From the NCBI RefSeq assembly GCF_030161115.1, contig NZ_BSPQ01000001.1, forward strand, positions 186,001-250,000: 64,000 nucleotides of DNA, read 5' to 3'. Both the position numbers and the translations under genes were made by a program. The notes beneath the pieces were generated by a model, which worked only from the letters and a program-made list of their open reading frames with translations, made no database searches and was not told the DNA's origin. This stretch comes from Psychromonas marina. Its GTDB lineage: Bacteria; Pseudomonadota; Gammaproteobacteria; Enterobacterales; Psychromonadaceae. This document shows positions 47,184-57,135 of this stretch, piece after piece (the first letter of the stretch is position 1; each line of letters opens with the position of its first letter).

Positions 47184-47747
47184 ATGAAACAGTTAGTAGA
47201 ATTTATCCCCTTAGTCATCTTTTTTATCGTTTATAAAATGGTTGATATTTATGCTGCAACTGCTGCATTGATGGTAGCAATGACCATCACCTTTATTTAT
47301 AGCTATTTTAAGAATGGTAAAAAAGCGGAAAAAATGCAGATTATCACTCTCGCGATGATCTTAATCTTTGGTACTTTAACGCTCGTTTTACATGATGATG
47401 TATTTATAAAATGGAAAGTGACACTGGTATACGCTGTTTTTTCTATCGCGCTGTTAGTGACACAGTTTATCTTTAAGAAACCCGCTATCAAACAGATGTT
47501 GGGTAAAGAGCTCGAATTGCCTGATAATATTTGGAACAACCTTAATCTTGCTTGGGCACTCTTTTTTGCATCGTTAGGAGCGATTAATGTTTATGTGGCT
47601 TTTACTATGTCGCAGGAGGTTTGGGTAAACTTTAAAGTATTTGGTTTGCTTGCAGTGACACTGCTTTTTACCATTTTGAGTGGCCTTTACCTTTACAAGC
47701 ACCTACCTCAAGATAGCCAGAAAAATTCAGTTAATGACAAAAAATAA
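47184..47747 (+). CDS. yciB: Septation-associated inner-membrane protein YciB
   Basis: 187 residues with five transmembrane segments. The start [25 protein letters not shown] and the segment [29 protein letters not shown] are the YciB/IspZ signature. It takes part in envelope synthesis and cell-length control through interactions with divisome/elongasome proteins. 11 bp before yciI; the yciB-yciI pair near trp is conserved. Confidence 0.92.
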   Translation: MKQLVEFIPLVIFFIVYKMVDIYAATAALMVAMTITFIYSYFKNGKKAEKMQIITLAMILIFGTLTLVLHDDVFIKWKVTLVYAVFSIALLVTQFIFKKPAIKQMLGKELELPDNIWNNLNLAWALFFASLGAINVYVAFTMSQEVWVNFKVFGLLAVTLLFTILSGLYLYKHLPQDSQKNSVNDKK

Positions 47748-47758
47748 AAGGAATAGAG

Positions 47759-48058
47759 ATGTTATACGTAATTTTTTCACAGGATGTACAGAACAGCTTA
47801 GCACTGCGTATTCAATCACGCCCAGCGCACCTTGCTCGTTTGCAGGAATTGAATGATCAGGGGCGACTATTCGTTGCCGGCCCTAATCCAGCAATTGATA
47901 ATGAAAACCCTGGTGATGCCGGATTTACAGGATCAACGGTGATTGCAGAATTTGATTCATTAATTGATGCACAAGCTTGGGCAGATGCAGATCCCTATGT
48001 TGAAGCAGGCGTCTATGCATCAGTGATCGTTAAACCCTTCAAAAAAGTATTACCTTAA
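47759..48058 (+). CDS. yciI: YciI family protein
   Basis: 99 residues of ferredoxin-like fold. Start [20 protein letters not shown], then [11 protein letters not shown] (conserved His) and [29 protein letters not shown]. The His-Asp pair is the proposed active site; the reaction is not established. Ends at a strong terminator. Confidence 0.9.
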   Translation: MLYVIFSQDVQNSLALRIQSRPAHLARLQELNDQGRLFVAGPNPAIDNENPGDAGFTGSTVIAEFDSLIDAQAWADADPYVEAGVYASVIVKPFKKVLP

Positions 48059-48073
48059 CAAAGTCCACCATGA

Positions 48074-48107
48074 CAATAAGCCAGTGGCAACCTTGGCTTA
48101 TTGTTTT
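48074..48107 (+). terminator. Terminator of yciB-yciI
   Basis: CAATAAGCCA (48074-48083) and TGGCTTATTG (48094-48103) form a 10-bp stem followed by TTTT. Confidence 0.88.
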
Positions 48108-48262
48108 GAACTGCCTACCTAAGTTGAAAAAAAGGGGAAAAAACATAACCAGGACTCCCCCTTTATGCCCTATTAACAATACGCCTAGCAATAGCCTAAT
48201 TTTTCATTGTGAACGGTTTTATAGGCAACAATGACCTTGGTCTTATATTAAGCAGAAACACG

Positions 48263-48919
48263 CTATTGCAGCTCACAGAGGCTCTTAAAAGTAGGATTTA
48301 AGTGTGCGACCAACTTTTGTGCCTGTAATTGCTGTAATGGTGATAGTTCGCTGTATAACAGCAAACTAGTCTCTGTGGTTAACGTTTCATGCACAACAAA
48401 CAACTCCCCTGCTTGTAAGTAATAAAAGCAATTAAGGTACTTTCTATCACTCCCACAATATTTATCTAATGGCTGTACTCTATTGAATTGACGATGATTA
48501 AATTGCACCGCAGACTCTGCTTTATCAATATGCGTCATATTGGCTGATAATAAATGGGCTGGATACTCTCTTTGCTGCTGCGCTGATTGTGCGTGTTGGA
48601 TTTGTTGTTTAAACAGTGTTGCCTCGACAATAGGCAAACTCACAAAAAGATCAGCTAATCGCTCTTTGGATAAAAGTAGTGCTTTTTGTTGTGCTTTTTC
48701 AGCAAGGTAAAAACGAGTTAACGGTAAACATTGTTTACTAACAAAATACTCAGTGCCCACGTTGTTTTTTTCTAATACAGCCCTTAATTGCTCTGCGGGT
48801 GGCATCAATATCGGTAAGGCGCTATTTAAATTTTGATTAACTTGTTGCTGTTCTAGTAAATTAAAGTGAGTAAATAAGTCGATTAAAGCCGTTCTATTTT
48901 TTAGTAAATAACTCATCAT
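48263..48919 (-). CDS. Hypothetical protein paired with the PstS/OmpA fusion
   Basis: 218 residues, no signal peptide and no transmembrane helix. It is Gln-rich (QQQ stretches near residues 24 and 113), with a Cys-containing region DKYCGSDRKYLNCFYY. I do not recognise a family. A strong GAGGAG ribosome-binding site overlaps the stop codon of the upstream gene, 8 bp away, so the two are translationally coupled and likely work together, probably with this protein on the cytoplasmic side. An adjacent second ATG (48916) is equally possible as start. Confidence 0.6.
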   Translation of the reverse strand: MMSYLLKNRTALIDLFTHFNLLEQQQVNQNLNSALPILMPPAEQLRAVLEKNNVGTEYFVSKQCLPLTRFYLAEKAQQKALLLSKERLADLFVSLPIVEATLFKQQIQHAQSAQQQREYPAHLLSANMTHIDKAESAVQFNHRQFNRVQPLDKYCGSDRKYLNCFYYLQAGELFVVHETLTTETSLLLYSELSPLQQLQAQKLVAHLNPTFKSLCELQ

Positions 48920-48927
48920 ATTCTCCT

Positions 48928-50619
48928 CTAAAACACCCAGACCTCTACTCGACGATTTTTACTTCGTCCTATTGAACTTTTATTTGAAGCGATAGGTAAC
49001 TGCGCACCAAAACCTTCAACGGCGGTAACATTTAGACCATAGCGATTAAGCGTTTTTTCTAACTTTTTAGCACGCACTAATGATAAAGAGGTCTTCATTT
49101 TGGGATCACCTAGCGAGTCAGAGAAGCCCATTAACACAACTCTTTTTCCTCGATGCTTGGTAAGGTAGTCAACAAGTCGTTGAATGTCTCGCTTGCCTTT
49201 ATTATCAAGTTCATTTTTACCACTTGTAAAACGGAAGTTTACCGATAAACGGCTCGCAATCTGAGCATAATCATTATAATTTTGCGGTGCATTTTTTATA
49301 ACGGAAGCATCTTCTAACTTAATGTTTTGAGAGACTAACCCGACTTTCTCAACAATACGCTGGCCTTCATCTGAAATAACAAATCGACTGAACTGTTGCG
49401 CCATCTGATTACCACTACTCGGGGTATACATATATAAACGACGTGACAGTAAATAATCTTCGGTACTCACGCTAAAACGCGTTGGATAGATAACCATACT
49501 TTCAGGTGTTTCTGAAATGGCTAATGCCTTATTATTATTGACATAAGGTAAACCAATAAAGCCGATAGCAGCAATATCCTGTGAAACGTTATTAGACAGT
49601 TCACTGCTTGATTCGAAGCGTAAACTCTGCTCGCTAAGCTGCTTATTATGAACGTTTAAAAGTAAGTTATTGAAGGTGTCCCATGTGCCTGAGTTTTTAT
49701 CCCGCGCATAAAGGTTAATTGCTAGATTTTGACCTCCAAGTTGCTGCCAGTTATCAATTTCTCCTGAGAAGACTTGGGCAAGTTGTTCACTGGTAATATC
49801 AGCGATTGGATTATTTTTATTAACAATAACCGCAACACCATCGAGGCCGACAATATACTCTTGACCCGATCTTGATAAATCGCCCTTAGTGGCCCTCAGC
49901 GCTTCTATTTCTGATACTTTTATCTGTCGTGAAGACATCGCCGAATCTGCAGAGCCATTAAGTAGACTTTGAAAACCAGTACTCGAACCATGTGCGTATA
50001 ACTGAATTGCATGTACTTTGCCATGCTGAATATATTGCAACTCACGTTCAACAGCGACATCCCCCTGTAACCATTGCATTTGAGTCACAGAAAGCGATCT
50101 AAGGTAGGCTTCCAATAATGCGGGGGCTAACTCTTCTCCGACGGTATTTGAACCATGTAAACGGAGCTTTACAGTACGCTGCATGCTAGGTAGGGTCAGA
50201 GGCTTCATAATAGTAGCACTTTGCTCACTAAAGGGCTGGGTTGCTTTAGCATTAACTGCACTAATATTAAGATAACCATTTTGCCAACTCACAAAAAATG
50301 CAATGAGTGCAATTAAAATGAATGAAATAAGCAGGACGACTAAGGATGATTTTTTTTCGGTTGTTTTTAACTTAGATGTTATTTCAATGTTTCTCGTGGT
50401 GCTTTGAATATAAACAGGGGTGTGTTTTAAAACGGTGACTAAGTCATTTAATATGTCACTACCTACCCCCTCAAGCTCGCTTAATACCGTTAAACAATAG
50501 TGCTTATCCGAGAACATCTTATGCACTGAAATTTCAATGTCGAGTTCAGATTTAGCACAGTTTTTGAGTAACAATAATTGTTTTTTAAATTTAGGGTTTA
50601 TCGTTTTTTCTGCTCGCAT
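48928..50619 (-). CDS. Membrane-anchored phosphate-binding-like / OmpA fusion protein
   Basis: 563 residues in four parts. Residues 1 to about 90 are cytoplasmic, unassigned. About 92-112 is one transmembrane helix (SSLVVLLISFILIALIAFFV). About 150-430 is a PstS-like type 2 solute-binding domain (KLRLHGSNTVGEELAPAL, GSSTGFQSLLNGSADSAMSSR, QVFSGEIDNW, KNSGTWDTF). About 455-563 is an OmpA C-terminal peptidoglycan-binding domain (FRFTSGKNELDNKGK, GFSDSLGDPKMKTSLSLVRA, IGRSKNRRVEVWVF). This suggests a periplasmic ligand sensor tied to the wall. No transporter is adjacent; the cytoplasmic partner is the downstream gene. Confidence 0.75.
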   Translation of the reverse strand: MRAEKTINPKFKKQLLLLKNCAKSELDIEISVHKMFSDKHYCLTVLSELEGVGSDILNDLVTVLKHTPVYIQSTTRNIEITSKLKTTEKKSSLVVLLISFILIALIAFFVSWQNGYLNISAVNAKATQPFSEQSATIMKPLTLPSMQRTVKLRLHGSNTVGEELAPALLEAYLRSLSVTQMQWLQGDVAVERELQYIQHGKVHAIQLYAHGSSTGFQSLLNGSADSAMSSRQIKVSEIEALRATKGDLSRSGQEYIVGLDGVAVIVNKNNPIADITSEQLAQVFSGEIDNWQQLGGQNLAINLYARDKNSGTWDTFNNLLLNVHNKQLSEQSLRFESSSELSNNVSQDIAAIGFIGLPYVNNNKALAISETPESMVIYPTRFSVSTEDYLLSRRLYMYTPSSGNQMAQQFSRFVISDEGQRIVEKVGLVSQNIKLEDASVIKNAPQNYNDYAQIASRLSVNFRFTSGKNELDNKGKRDIQRLVDYLTKHRGKRVVLMGFSDSLGDPKMKTSLSLVRAKKLEKTLNRYGLNVTAVEGFGAQLPIASNKSSIGRSKNRRVEVWVF

Positions 50620-50723
50620 CCGCTTTCCACACCCATGATTTCATCACTGTAATTTGTGATAATTATAAGGATTACTATGACAGGAGGATGACAGGTATTG
50701 ATCGTAGGCGAGCGATAAATAAA

Positions 50724-50753
50724 AAAGGCTACATTAACAATAATGTAGCCTTT
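50724..50753 (-). terminator. Terminator of dapD
   Basis: Perfect 13-bp stem AAAGGCTACATTA/TAATGTAGCCTTT with loop ACAA, then a T tract leftward (complement of the A run at about 50719-50726), 25 bp after the dapD stop. Confidence 0.88.
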
Positions 50754-50777
50754 CAAAATAAAGAATAGATTTATAAA

Positions 50778-51806
50778 CTAGTTAGAATGCAACATGCTAT
50801 TTAGTTCAACAGCGCTCTTGTTTGCAAGGCACTCAATTTGACCCGTCATTGAGTTACGACGGAATAATAGATCATCTTTATTAGCAAGTTCACGTGCTTT
50901 TGCAAAGCCAGCATCGTTACCTTCATTATCTAGCATTTTTACTTTTGAACCAGCAGTAACGTATAAACCAGACTCGATAGTACAACGACTACCTAGTGGA
51001 ATACCTAAACCAGCGTTAGCACCTAATAGGCTATTTTCACCTATTTTGATGACCATTTTACCGCCGCCGCTTAATGTCCCCATGATAGAAGCACCACCAC
51101 CTATGTCAGAACCTTCACCAACCATCACACCAGCAGAGATACGACCTTCAACCATGCTTACGCCAGTTGTACCCGCATTGAAGTTAATGAAACCTTCGTG
51201 CATAACAGTTGTACCTTCACCAACATGTGCGCCTAAACGTACACGCGATGTATCCGCAATACGTACTCCAGCAGGCACCACGTAATCCACCATTTTAGGG
51301 AATTTATCAACACAATCAACGGTGATTGTTTCACCATTTAGGCGTGCTTCAATTTGGCGATCAGCAAGTTCAGGTAGGTCAATTGCACCTTTGTTTGTCC
51401 ATGCGATATTGTGTAATACACCAAAGATGCCATCTAATACTAAACCATGTGGTTTAACTAAACGATGCGAGATAAGTTGTAGTTTCAGATAACCTTCAGC
51501 CACGGTAGCCGGTGCTTCATCGGTTGCTAGAATAGTTAAGACAAGTGGTTGTGCTGATTTAGTCGCAGCAGTTGCAAAATCTGCATTTGCAGTCTCATCG
51601 GCACCATTGAACGCAGCGCTAAGTTGCTCTGCAACTTCAGTGCTTACTTCGATAGTTGCATTACCACCTTCATAACCAACTAACGCACCAACAACAGCAA
51701 CAAGGTCATCGCTTGGGTTTAATAGTGGATTAGGGAAAAAGGCTTCAATAATTTTTTGATCGCGATTTTTAGTAGCTGTACCAAAAGCAAGTGCAAATGT
51801 AGACAT
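50778..51806 (-). CDS. dapD: 2,3,4,5-tetrahydropyridine-2,6-dicarboxylate N-succinyltransferase
   Basis: 342 residues: the long form of DapD, as in pseudomonads and other marine gammaproteobacteria, about 70 residues longer than the E. coli type. The C-terminal half is a left-handed beta helix: GAHVGEGTTVMHEGFINFNAG, GRISAGVMVGEGSDIGGGAS, GENSLLGANAGLGIPLG. It makes N-succinyl-2-amino-6-ketopimelate for lysine and diaminopimelate. Single gene with its own terminator. Confidence 0.93.
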   Translation of the reverse strand: MSTFALAFGTATKNRDQKIIEAFFPNPLLNPSDDLVAVVGALVGYEGGNATIEVSTEVAEQLSAAFNGADETANADFATAATKSAQPLVLTILATDEAPATVAEGYLKLQLISHRLVKPHGLVLDGIFGVLHNIAWTNKGAIDLPELADRQIEARLNGETITVDCVDKFPKMVDYVVPAGVRIADTSRVRLGAHVGEGTTVMHEGFINFNAGTTGVSMVEGRISAGVMVGEGSDIGGGASIMGTLSGGGKMVIKIGENSLLGANAGLGIPLGSRCTIESGLYVTAGSKVKMLDNEGNDAGFAKARELANKDDLLFRRNSMTGQIECLANKSAVELNSMLHSN

Positions 51807-51892
51807 GAATTAAGCTCCAATTTAAAAGTCTAAAATAAAGCAGTCATCATAAAGAAGTAAGCGAAGATTTAAAGCGTTAAATGCAAAACAGC

Positions 51893-52426
51893 CTAATTAA
51901 TTGATTTTTGCTGTTGCTTAGTTATCCATTTTCTAAATAAAAGCGGTAATAACATCAATAAGATTTCTAGCAAAATAGTAGTTACTGTCGCCACGCTTAA
52001 ACCGACAATAATAGCTTGCTTATTGAGCACGATATTAGCTTGGTAATTGTTTTGTGTTTCAATAAATAGCGGTTCATTAATCTGAGTGATTAAAAAAGCG
52101 AAACGTTGAGAGAGAGGACCTTGTAAATTTATTTTTTGATTTGATAAAAATGTATTACGTTTTATCAGTGTTTCAATGATCTCAGTCTCCGCCTTAAAAA
52201 GCGCTATTTCACTGTTTTTATGCTTTTCAACTAGAGCGGCTAAGTCACCAGCAAAAAGTAGATCAGCTAATTTCTGATAATGACTTAACTGGGTATTTGA
52301 CTCGAGGTAATGTGCGTCGAGACGTGTTTCATATTGGTCTAAAAAATGCGGAAACTGAATCCCTATTAACAACGTTAAAGCAAAGGTTAACTTCAAGCTA
52401 TAACGCTGTAACAGAGACCACATCAT
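51893..52426 (-). CDS. DUF2937 membrane protein
   Basis: 177 residues. N-terminal hydrophobic segment (LTFALTLLIGIQFPHFL), a helical periplasmic middle (QYETRLDAHYLESNTQLSHYQKLADLL...) and a C-terminal transmembrane helix (VGLSVATVTTILLEILLMLLPLLF). The pattern IQFPHFLDQYETRLDAHY is that of DUF2937. Function unknown. The start overlaps the djlA stop by 1 bp, so the genes are co-translated. Confidence 0.65.
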   Translation of the reverse strand: MMWSLLQRYSLKLTFALTLLIGIQFPHFLDQYETRLDAHYLESNTQLSHYQKLADLLFAGDLAALVEKHKNSEIALFKAETEIIETLIKRNTFLSNQKINLQGPLSQRFAFLITQINEPLFIETQNNYQANIVLNKQAIIVGLSVATVTTILLEILLMLLPLLFRKWITKQQQKSIN

Positions 52427-53232
52427 TATTTAAAACCGCGTTTTTTGCGCAATGTTTCATAAGCTTGCTGAATATCCTGCGCTTTCTCTTTAGCAAGATT
52501 CATCATCTCTTCAGGTAAACCTTTTGAAGCTAATTTATCAGGGTGATTCTGGCTCATTAATTTACGGTAAGCGCGTTTCACCTCTTTATCAGTTGCTGTT
52601 TCATCAATACCTAATATTTTATAAGCATCATCAGCACTCGCTTGTTGCTGTTGTTGCTGTTGTCCTTGGTGATAATGTTGTTGCCCTTCAATCATTTGTA
52701 ATAAACGATCTAACTCAATACGAGAGAAACCCAGTTGCTCAGCAATGGTGTAGAGGATCGCTTTCTCTTTTTGGTCAATACTGCCATCAGAAAAAGCAAC
52801 TTGTACTTGAATACCTAAAAACATCTGCAGTACGTTACGATCGCCACGTACCATCTGCGCAAATTCAGCTAATGTTTGCTCAAGTGGAAAATCAGCGTTT
52901 TTCCCTTCAGCAAACGCACTTTGTGCTTGTGAACGTGCTTCACCTTGCAAACGCATCTGATCCATATAAGCATTAGCAACTTGAATGTCTGTTTGTGTTA
53001 CTTGCCCTTTGGCTTTAGCAACATGACCCATTACTGAAAAAGTGGCTTCAAAAAACAACTTTTGCTTCTCTTGGCTCGTTGCACTATTACCAAATAATCC
53101 ATTTTGGATATTGAAGTTTCTCGCACTTGCACGATCAAAGCGATGGCCTAACCACAAGCCAAATAATAAGCCAATAGGACCACCAAGCATGTAGCCAAAA
53201 AAAGCACAGAGTATTTTTCCCCAAATTCGCAT
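52426..53232 (-). CDS. djlA: Membrane-anchored DnaJ-like co-chaperone DjlA
   Basis: 268 residues. N-terminal Gly-containing transmembrane segment (ILCAFFGYMLGGPIGLLFGLWLG), a central TerB-like domain (about 55-185), a Gln/His linker (QQHYHQGQQQQQQQ) at about 183-197, and a C-terminal J domain (about 203-268) with YRKLMSQNHPDKLASKG, so the HPD motif is intact. It stimulates DnaK at the inner membrane. Divergent from lptD, as in related genomes. Confidence 0.94.
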   Translation of the reverse strand: MRIWGKILCAFFGYMLGGPIGLLFGLWLGHRFDRASARNFNIQNGLFGNSATSQEKQKLFFEATFSVMGHVAKAKGQVTQTDIQVANAYMDQMRLQGEARSQAQSAFAEGKNADFPLEQTLAEFAQMVRGDRNVLQMFLGIQVQVAFSDGSIDQKEKAILYTIAEQLGFSRIELDRLLQMIEGQQHYHQGQQQQQQQASADDAYKILGIDETATDKEVKRAYRKLMSQNHPDKLASKGLPEEMMNLAKEKAQDIQQAYETLRKKRGFK

Positions 53233-53434
53233 AAACCTTCAAACCTTTTTGTATTTAAATATATATTTTCTCCATTTTGACCAACTATCACCTAATTTGC
53301 CAATTTTTTAACTTAAATTGAAAAATTTAACTAAAAATAGCGACCAAAAATTGGAGCGTTTCTTTGTTTGCTGATATTCTTAGCTATTTGTGCTTAGCGC
53401 CTTCTTATTTCCTAAGCTATTTTGTGAGTAGTTA

Positions 53435-55798
53435 ATGCTTAAAACAATCCCATGGTTATTACTGTTACTGCCATTAACGAAAAGTTATGCTGAGCAGGAG
53501 ACAATTCAACAAACTGATAATGAAACAGAGAGTGCTATTGAAAATAGTGAATTACTCACTGAAGAGCAAATTATCTCTCCACGAAATCGCAATGAATTTC
53601 TGCGTCAATGTTATATTAGAGTACCTGCGCAAGTACCCTCAACAGAAACACGTCCCGATGAACAAATTCCGGTTAATATCGATGCATTGTCTGTTTCAGG
53701 TTCAAAAGCGAAATTTATCTATCAAGATGATGTATACCTTAAACAAGGTGATAAAAATCTCTCTGCGGATAAAATGACCTATTTTGTTGATCAAGAGCGG
53801 GCAACAGCAGAAGGAAATGTGAACTTCGTAAATGGTGAATTAACGCTTTATTCTGATGATCTAGAAACTAATCTTAACAATGATCAAACCACGTTAAACC
53901 AAGCCGATTATCAATTTCATGGTCAAGGTGGCCGTGGCACAGCAGATCGCATCTACGATAACGGTTTAGACCTTTATGAGTTAAACGCGTCAAGTTACAC
54001 CGCGTGTCCGCCTGAAGATACCACTTGGCGACTTGATGCCACCACGTTATATATCGATAATACAGAAGAGATGGGCAGTGCTTATAACGCCGTATTACGT
54101 GTTAAAGACGTACCGGTATTTTACTTCCCATATATTAGTTATCCATTAACAGATAAACGTAAAACAGGCTTACTTTTCCCAAGCGTGGAATACGCCAACA
54201 CCAATGGTTTTACTTATACGCAACCCCTATATATCAACATTGCCCCTAATATGGATGCAACGATCACTCCAACCTATATGCAAAATCGTGGAACAAAATT
54301 GGCAGCAGAATATCGTTACCTGTTTGACTCGGGTAAAGGTAGCCTGCAGGGTGAGTACCTCGGTAACGATAAAATTCGAGGCTACGATCGTTACCTTTAC
54401 CACTGGGATCATAATGTATCCTTTGGCCAAGGTTGGAATTTCAACGCAAAATACAACAAGGTAAGTGATGATTACTATTTCACCGACCTCGATACTGAAT
54501 ACGGTGACCGTAGTGATAATCAGCTGTTACAAACGGCAAAATTAAGCTATCGCCAAGAGAGTTGGAACAGTGAACTTGAAGTACGTGACTTTCAAATTTT
54601 AGGTTCAGGTGATACACCTCATAGCGTAATGCCAAAACTTGCTTTTAGCGCCTATAGACCAATCGACTGGAAAAGTTTACAGCTAGACCTGTATTCGGAA
54701 ATAACCCAATTTGGGCATGATGATGAAGATGTGTATACCGGTACACGTATTCATATTGAGCCAAAATTATCCTTACCACTTTATTATAACTCTATGTTCG
54801 TCAATACTGAGCTTAAGTATATGCTTAGCTTTTATGAACAGGATTTACCTGATAGCAATAAAGAGAGCTGGTACAGCGACCTAGAGCGCACCGTAACACG
54901 AAATCTACCTTCATTTAAAATCAACTCGGGCGTGAATTTTGAACGTGATTTCTCTTTTATGGGAAGTAACTACCGCCAAACATTAGTGCCGCAGGTACAA
55001 TATTTGTACGTACCTTACCAAAACCAATCTGCAATAGGTACTTACGACACCACTAGCTTGCAACAAGATTATTATGGTCTTTTCCGTGATAACCGCTATT
55101 CAGGTTACGACCGTATTGCCGATGCCAACCAAGTAACTTTGGGTATTTCAAGCAGCTTCTTAGATAATAATGGCAAAGAAAAAATGCGCTTTGCAATTGG
55201 TCAAAACTATTATATAGAAAGCTCAAAAGTACATTTGCCTGACAGTGATAATATCTCGGAAACGAGTCGATCATCATTGGTAGGTGAGTTTGATATGAAT
55301 TTCAAAAACAACTATTTTGTTCATGCTGGCATCGAATGGGATACTGATAACAACCAGATTAAACGTGCTAATGCGACCCTTGAGAAGCGTTGGTTGTATA
55401 ATACCTTCGCACAAGTAAACTATCGCTATCTCGGTTTTTCAGAGGATAATGAACTAGCAATTGATGAAGATGAAGTGGTAAACCAACTAGGCGCAAAAGC
55501 AAATTGGTCTATTAATAGCCAATGGACCGCATTTGCCAGTTACTATCATGATTTAGAGTACAACCAAACCTTTGAAAGCATTATTGGCGTTCAGTATCAA
55601 TCTTGTTGTTGGGCAGTGGGATTAACTATTGATGAGCATATGCTCGCTTATTATGGTGATCTATCAGATATTACAAGTACGCGTGAAACAGAACAAAGTA
55701 TTAAATTAAACATTGAACTAATGGGACTTGGTGGCGTCGGATTTAGTTCCGGTGATCAAGGTCTTTTTGATTATGGCCGCCCTTTCTACTTAAAATAA
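53435..55798 (+). CDS. lptD: LPS-assembly protein LptD
   Basis: 787 residues (E. coli 784). Signal peptide ending near SYA (residue 19). N-terminal OstA/LptA-like jellyroll (about 70-200), then the 26-strand barrel. The disulfide cysteines are in place: Cys59 (LRQCYI), Cys191 (TACPPED) and Cys724-Cys725 (QSCCWAV), the same numbering as E. coli for the last pair. Outer-membrane translocon that inserts LPS with LptE. First gene of lptD-surA-pdxA-rsmA-apaH. Confidence 0.96.
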   Translation: MLKTIPWLLLLLPLTKSYAEQETIQQTDNETESAIENSELLTEEQIISPRNRNEFLRQCYIRVPAQVPSTETRPDEQIPVNIDALSVSGSKAKFIYQDDVYLKQGDKNLSADKMTYFVDQERATAEGNVNFVNGELTLYSDDLETNLNNDQTTLNQADYQFHGQGGRGTADRIYDNGLDLYELNASSYTACPPEDTTWRLDATTLYIDNTEEMGSAYNAVLRVKDVPVFYFPYISYPLTDKRKTGLLFPSVEYANTNGFTYTQPLYINIAPNMDATITPTYMQNRGTKLAAEYRYLFDSGKGSLQGEYLGNDKIRGYDRYLYHWDHNVSFGQGWNFNAKYNKVSDDYYFTDLDTEYGDRSDNQLLQTAKLSYRQESWNSELEVRDFQILGSGDTPHSVMPKLAFSAYRPIDWKSLQLDLYSEITQFGHDDEDVYTGTRIHIEPKLSLPLYYNSMFVNTELKYMLSFYEQDLPDSNKESWYSDLERTVTRNLPSFKINSGVNFERDFSFMGSNYRQTLVPQVQYLYVPYQNQSAIGTYDTTSLQQDYYGLFRDNRYSGYDRIADANQVTLGISSSFLDNNGKEKMRFAIGQNYYIESSKVHLPDSDNISETSRSSLVGEFDMNFKNNYFVHAGIEWDTDNNQIKRANATLEKRWLYNTFAQVNYRYLGFSEDNELAIDEDEVVNQLGAKANWSINSQWTAFASYYHDLEYNQTFESIIGVQYQSCCWAVGLTIDEHMLAYYGDLSDITSTRETEQSIKLNIELMGLGGVGFSSGDQGLFDYGRPFYLK

Positions 55799-55808
55799 CG
55801 GACAAAAA

Positions 55809-57134
55809 ATGAAATCACTGAAAAGAGTCTTTTTACCTTTTATTTGTGCAACACTTTTATCGCCAGTTAGCATGGTTTCAGCACAAAATGAACAGCTCGA
55901 TAAAATAGAAGCTGTTGTTAACCAAGAAGTAATATTAAGCAGCGACATTACACGCATGCGTAAAGATATTATCTCTCGTTATGAAAAAGGTGGACAAGCA
56001 TTACCCGCTGATGAAGATTTACAGAAACAAATTCTGGATAAATTAATCGCGGATCGATTACAGCTACAAATTGCAGATCGTATTGGCTTACGTATCAATG
56101 ATGCTCAGCTTGATCAAACCCTACAACAAGTTTCAAAAGATGAGGGTTTAACGCTTAATCAATTTAAAGAAAAAATAACCCAGCAGGGTGATAGTTATAC
56201 CGCTTATGTTGATATGGTGCGAAATGAACTGACCATTAATGAGATTCGTCAAATTCAAATTCGTCGACGCATTAATATCTCAGAGCAAGAAGTTGAACAG
56301 ATGGTAAAACGTCTTAACGAACACGGACAAAAAACCACTCAATTTAATTTTTCTCATATCATGCTTAAAGTATCACAGGACGGATCTGAAAAAGAGCAGT
56401 CATTAATACATAAACAAGCAGATCTACTCGCTGAACAGATCAACCAAGGTGAAGATGTCAGAGCATTAGCGATTGAGTACTCTCAAGGACCTAAAGCACT
56501 TGAAGGCGGAGACTGGGGTTGGCGTACTATCGATGAGATACCAAGTCTTTTCGCGAATGTATTTGATGACCAAAAAACCCAAAAAGGCGATTTGATTGGC
56601 CCATTTCAAACCAGTATGGGTTTTCATTTAATTAAAGTATTAGACAAAAAAGGCACTGAAAATGTGATTACGACAGAGGTCAATGCACGTCATATTTTAA
56701 TAAAATCGAACATTATATTAAGTGATGAAAAAGCTGAAGAGTTGCTTGAAAAATACCGCCAAGAAATTTTAGATGGCAGTAAAACATTTGCAGAATTAGC
56801 GAAACAAAACTCTCAAGATCCTGGTTCTGCAATTAAAGGCGGAGATCTAGGCTGGGCAGACCCGAGCATGTACGTGCCTGAGTTTAGAGATCTATCGCTT
56901 TCAATGCCTGTCGGTGAAATCAGCAAACCTTTCCGTACGATGCACGGTTGGCATATTTTACAAGTGATGGATAAGCGCGAATCGGATACCACCGCTGATG
57001 CTACCAAACAAAAAGCGTACGGTATTTTATTTAAACAGCGCTTTCCTGCTGAGTTATACGCTTGGATGAATGAAATTCGTCAAGAAGCGTATATTAAAAT
57101 TAACAACCCTGATTATGTAATGGACGAAAATTAA
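55809..57134 (+). CDS. surA: Periplasmic chaperone and peptidyl-prolyl isomerase SurA
   Basis: 441 residues. Signal peptide ([18 protein letters not shown], cut near residue 25), N-terminal chaperone domain, two parvulin domains (about 175-280, [15 protein letters not shown]; about 285-390, [14 protein letters not shown] with [16 protein letters not shown]), and a C-terminal helix. It escorts outer-membrane proteins, including LptD, to the Bam complex. 10 bp after lptD. Confidence 0.96.
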   Translation: MKSLKRVFLPFICATLLSPVSMVSAQNEQLDKIEAVVNQEVILSSDITRMRKDIISRYEKGGQALPADEDLQKQILDKLIADRLQLQIADRIGLRINDAQLDQTLQQVSKDEGLTLNQFKEKITQQGDSYTAYVDMVRNELTINEIRQIQIRRRINISEQEVEQMVKRLNEHGQKTTQFNFSHIMLKVSQDGSEKEQSLIHKQADLLAEQINQGEDVRALAIEYSQGPKALEGGDWGWRTIDEIPSLFANVFDDQKTQKGDLIGPFQTSMGFHLIKVLDKKGTENVITTEVNARHILIKSNIILSDEKAEELLEKYRQEILDGSKTFAELAKQNSQDPGSAIKGGDLGWADPSMYVPEFRDLSLSMPVGEISKPFRTMHGWHILQVMDKRESDTTADATKQKAYGILFKQRFPAELYAWMNEIRQEAYIKINNPDYVMDEN

Positions 57135-57135
57135 C

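Noticed and set aside
52640-52690. Gln-codon run in djlA as a possible phase-variable repeat
   Set aside because: The codons are a CAA/CAG mixture encoding a flexible linker; in-frame length changes would not switch the gene off.
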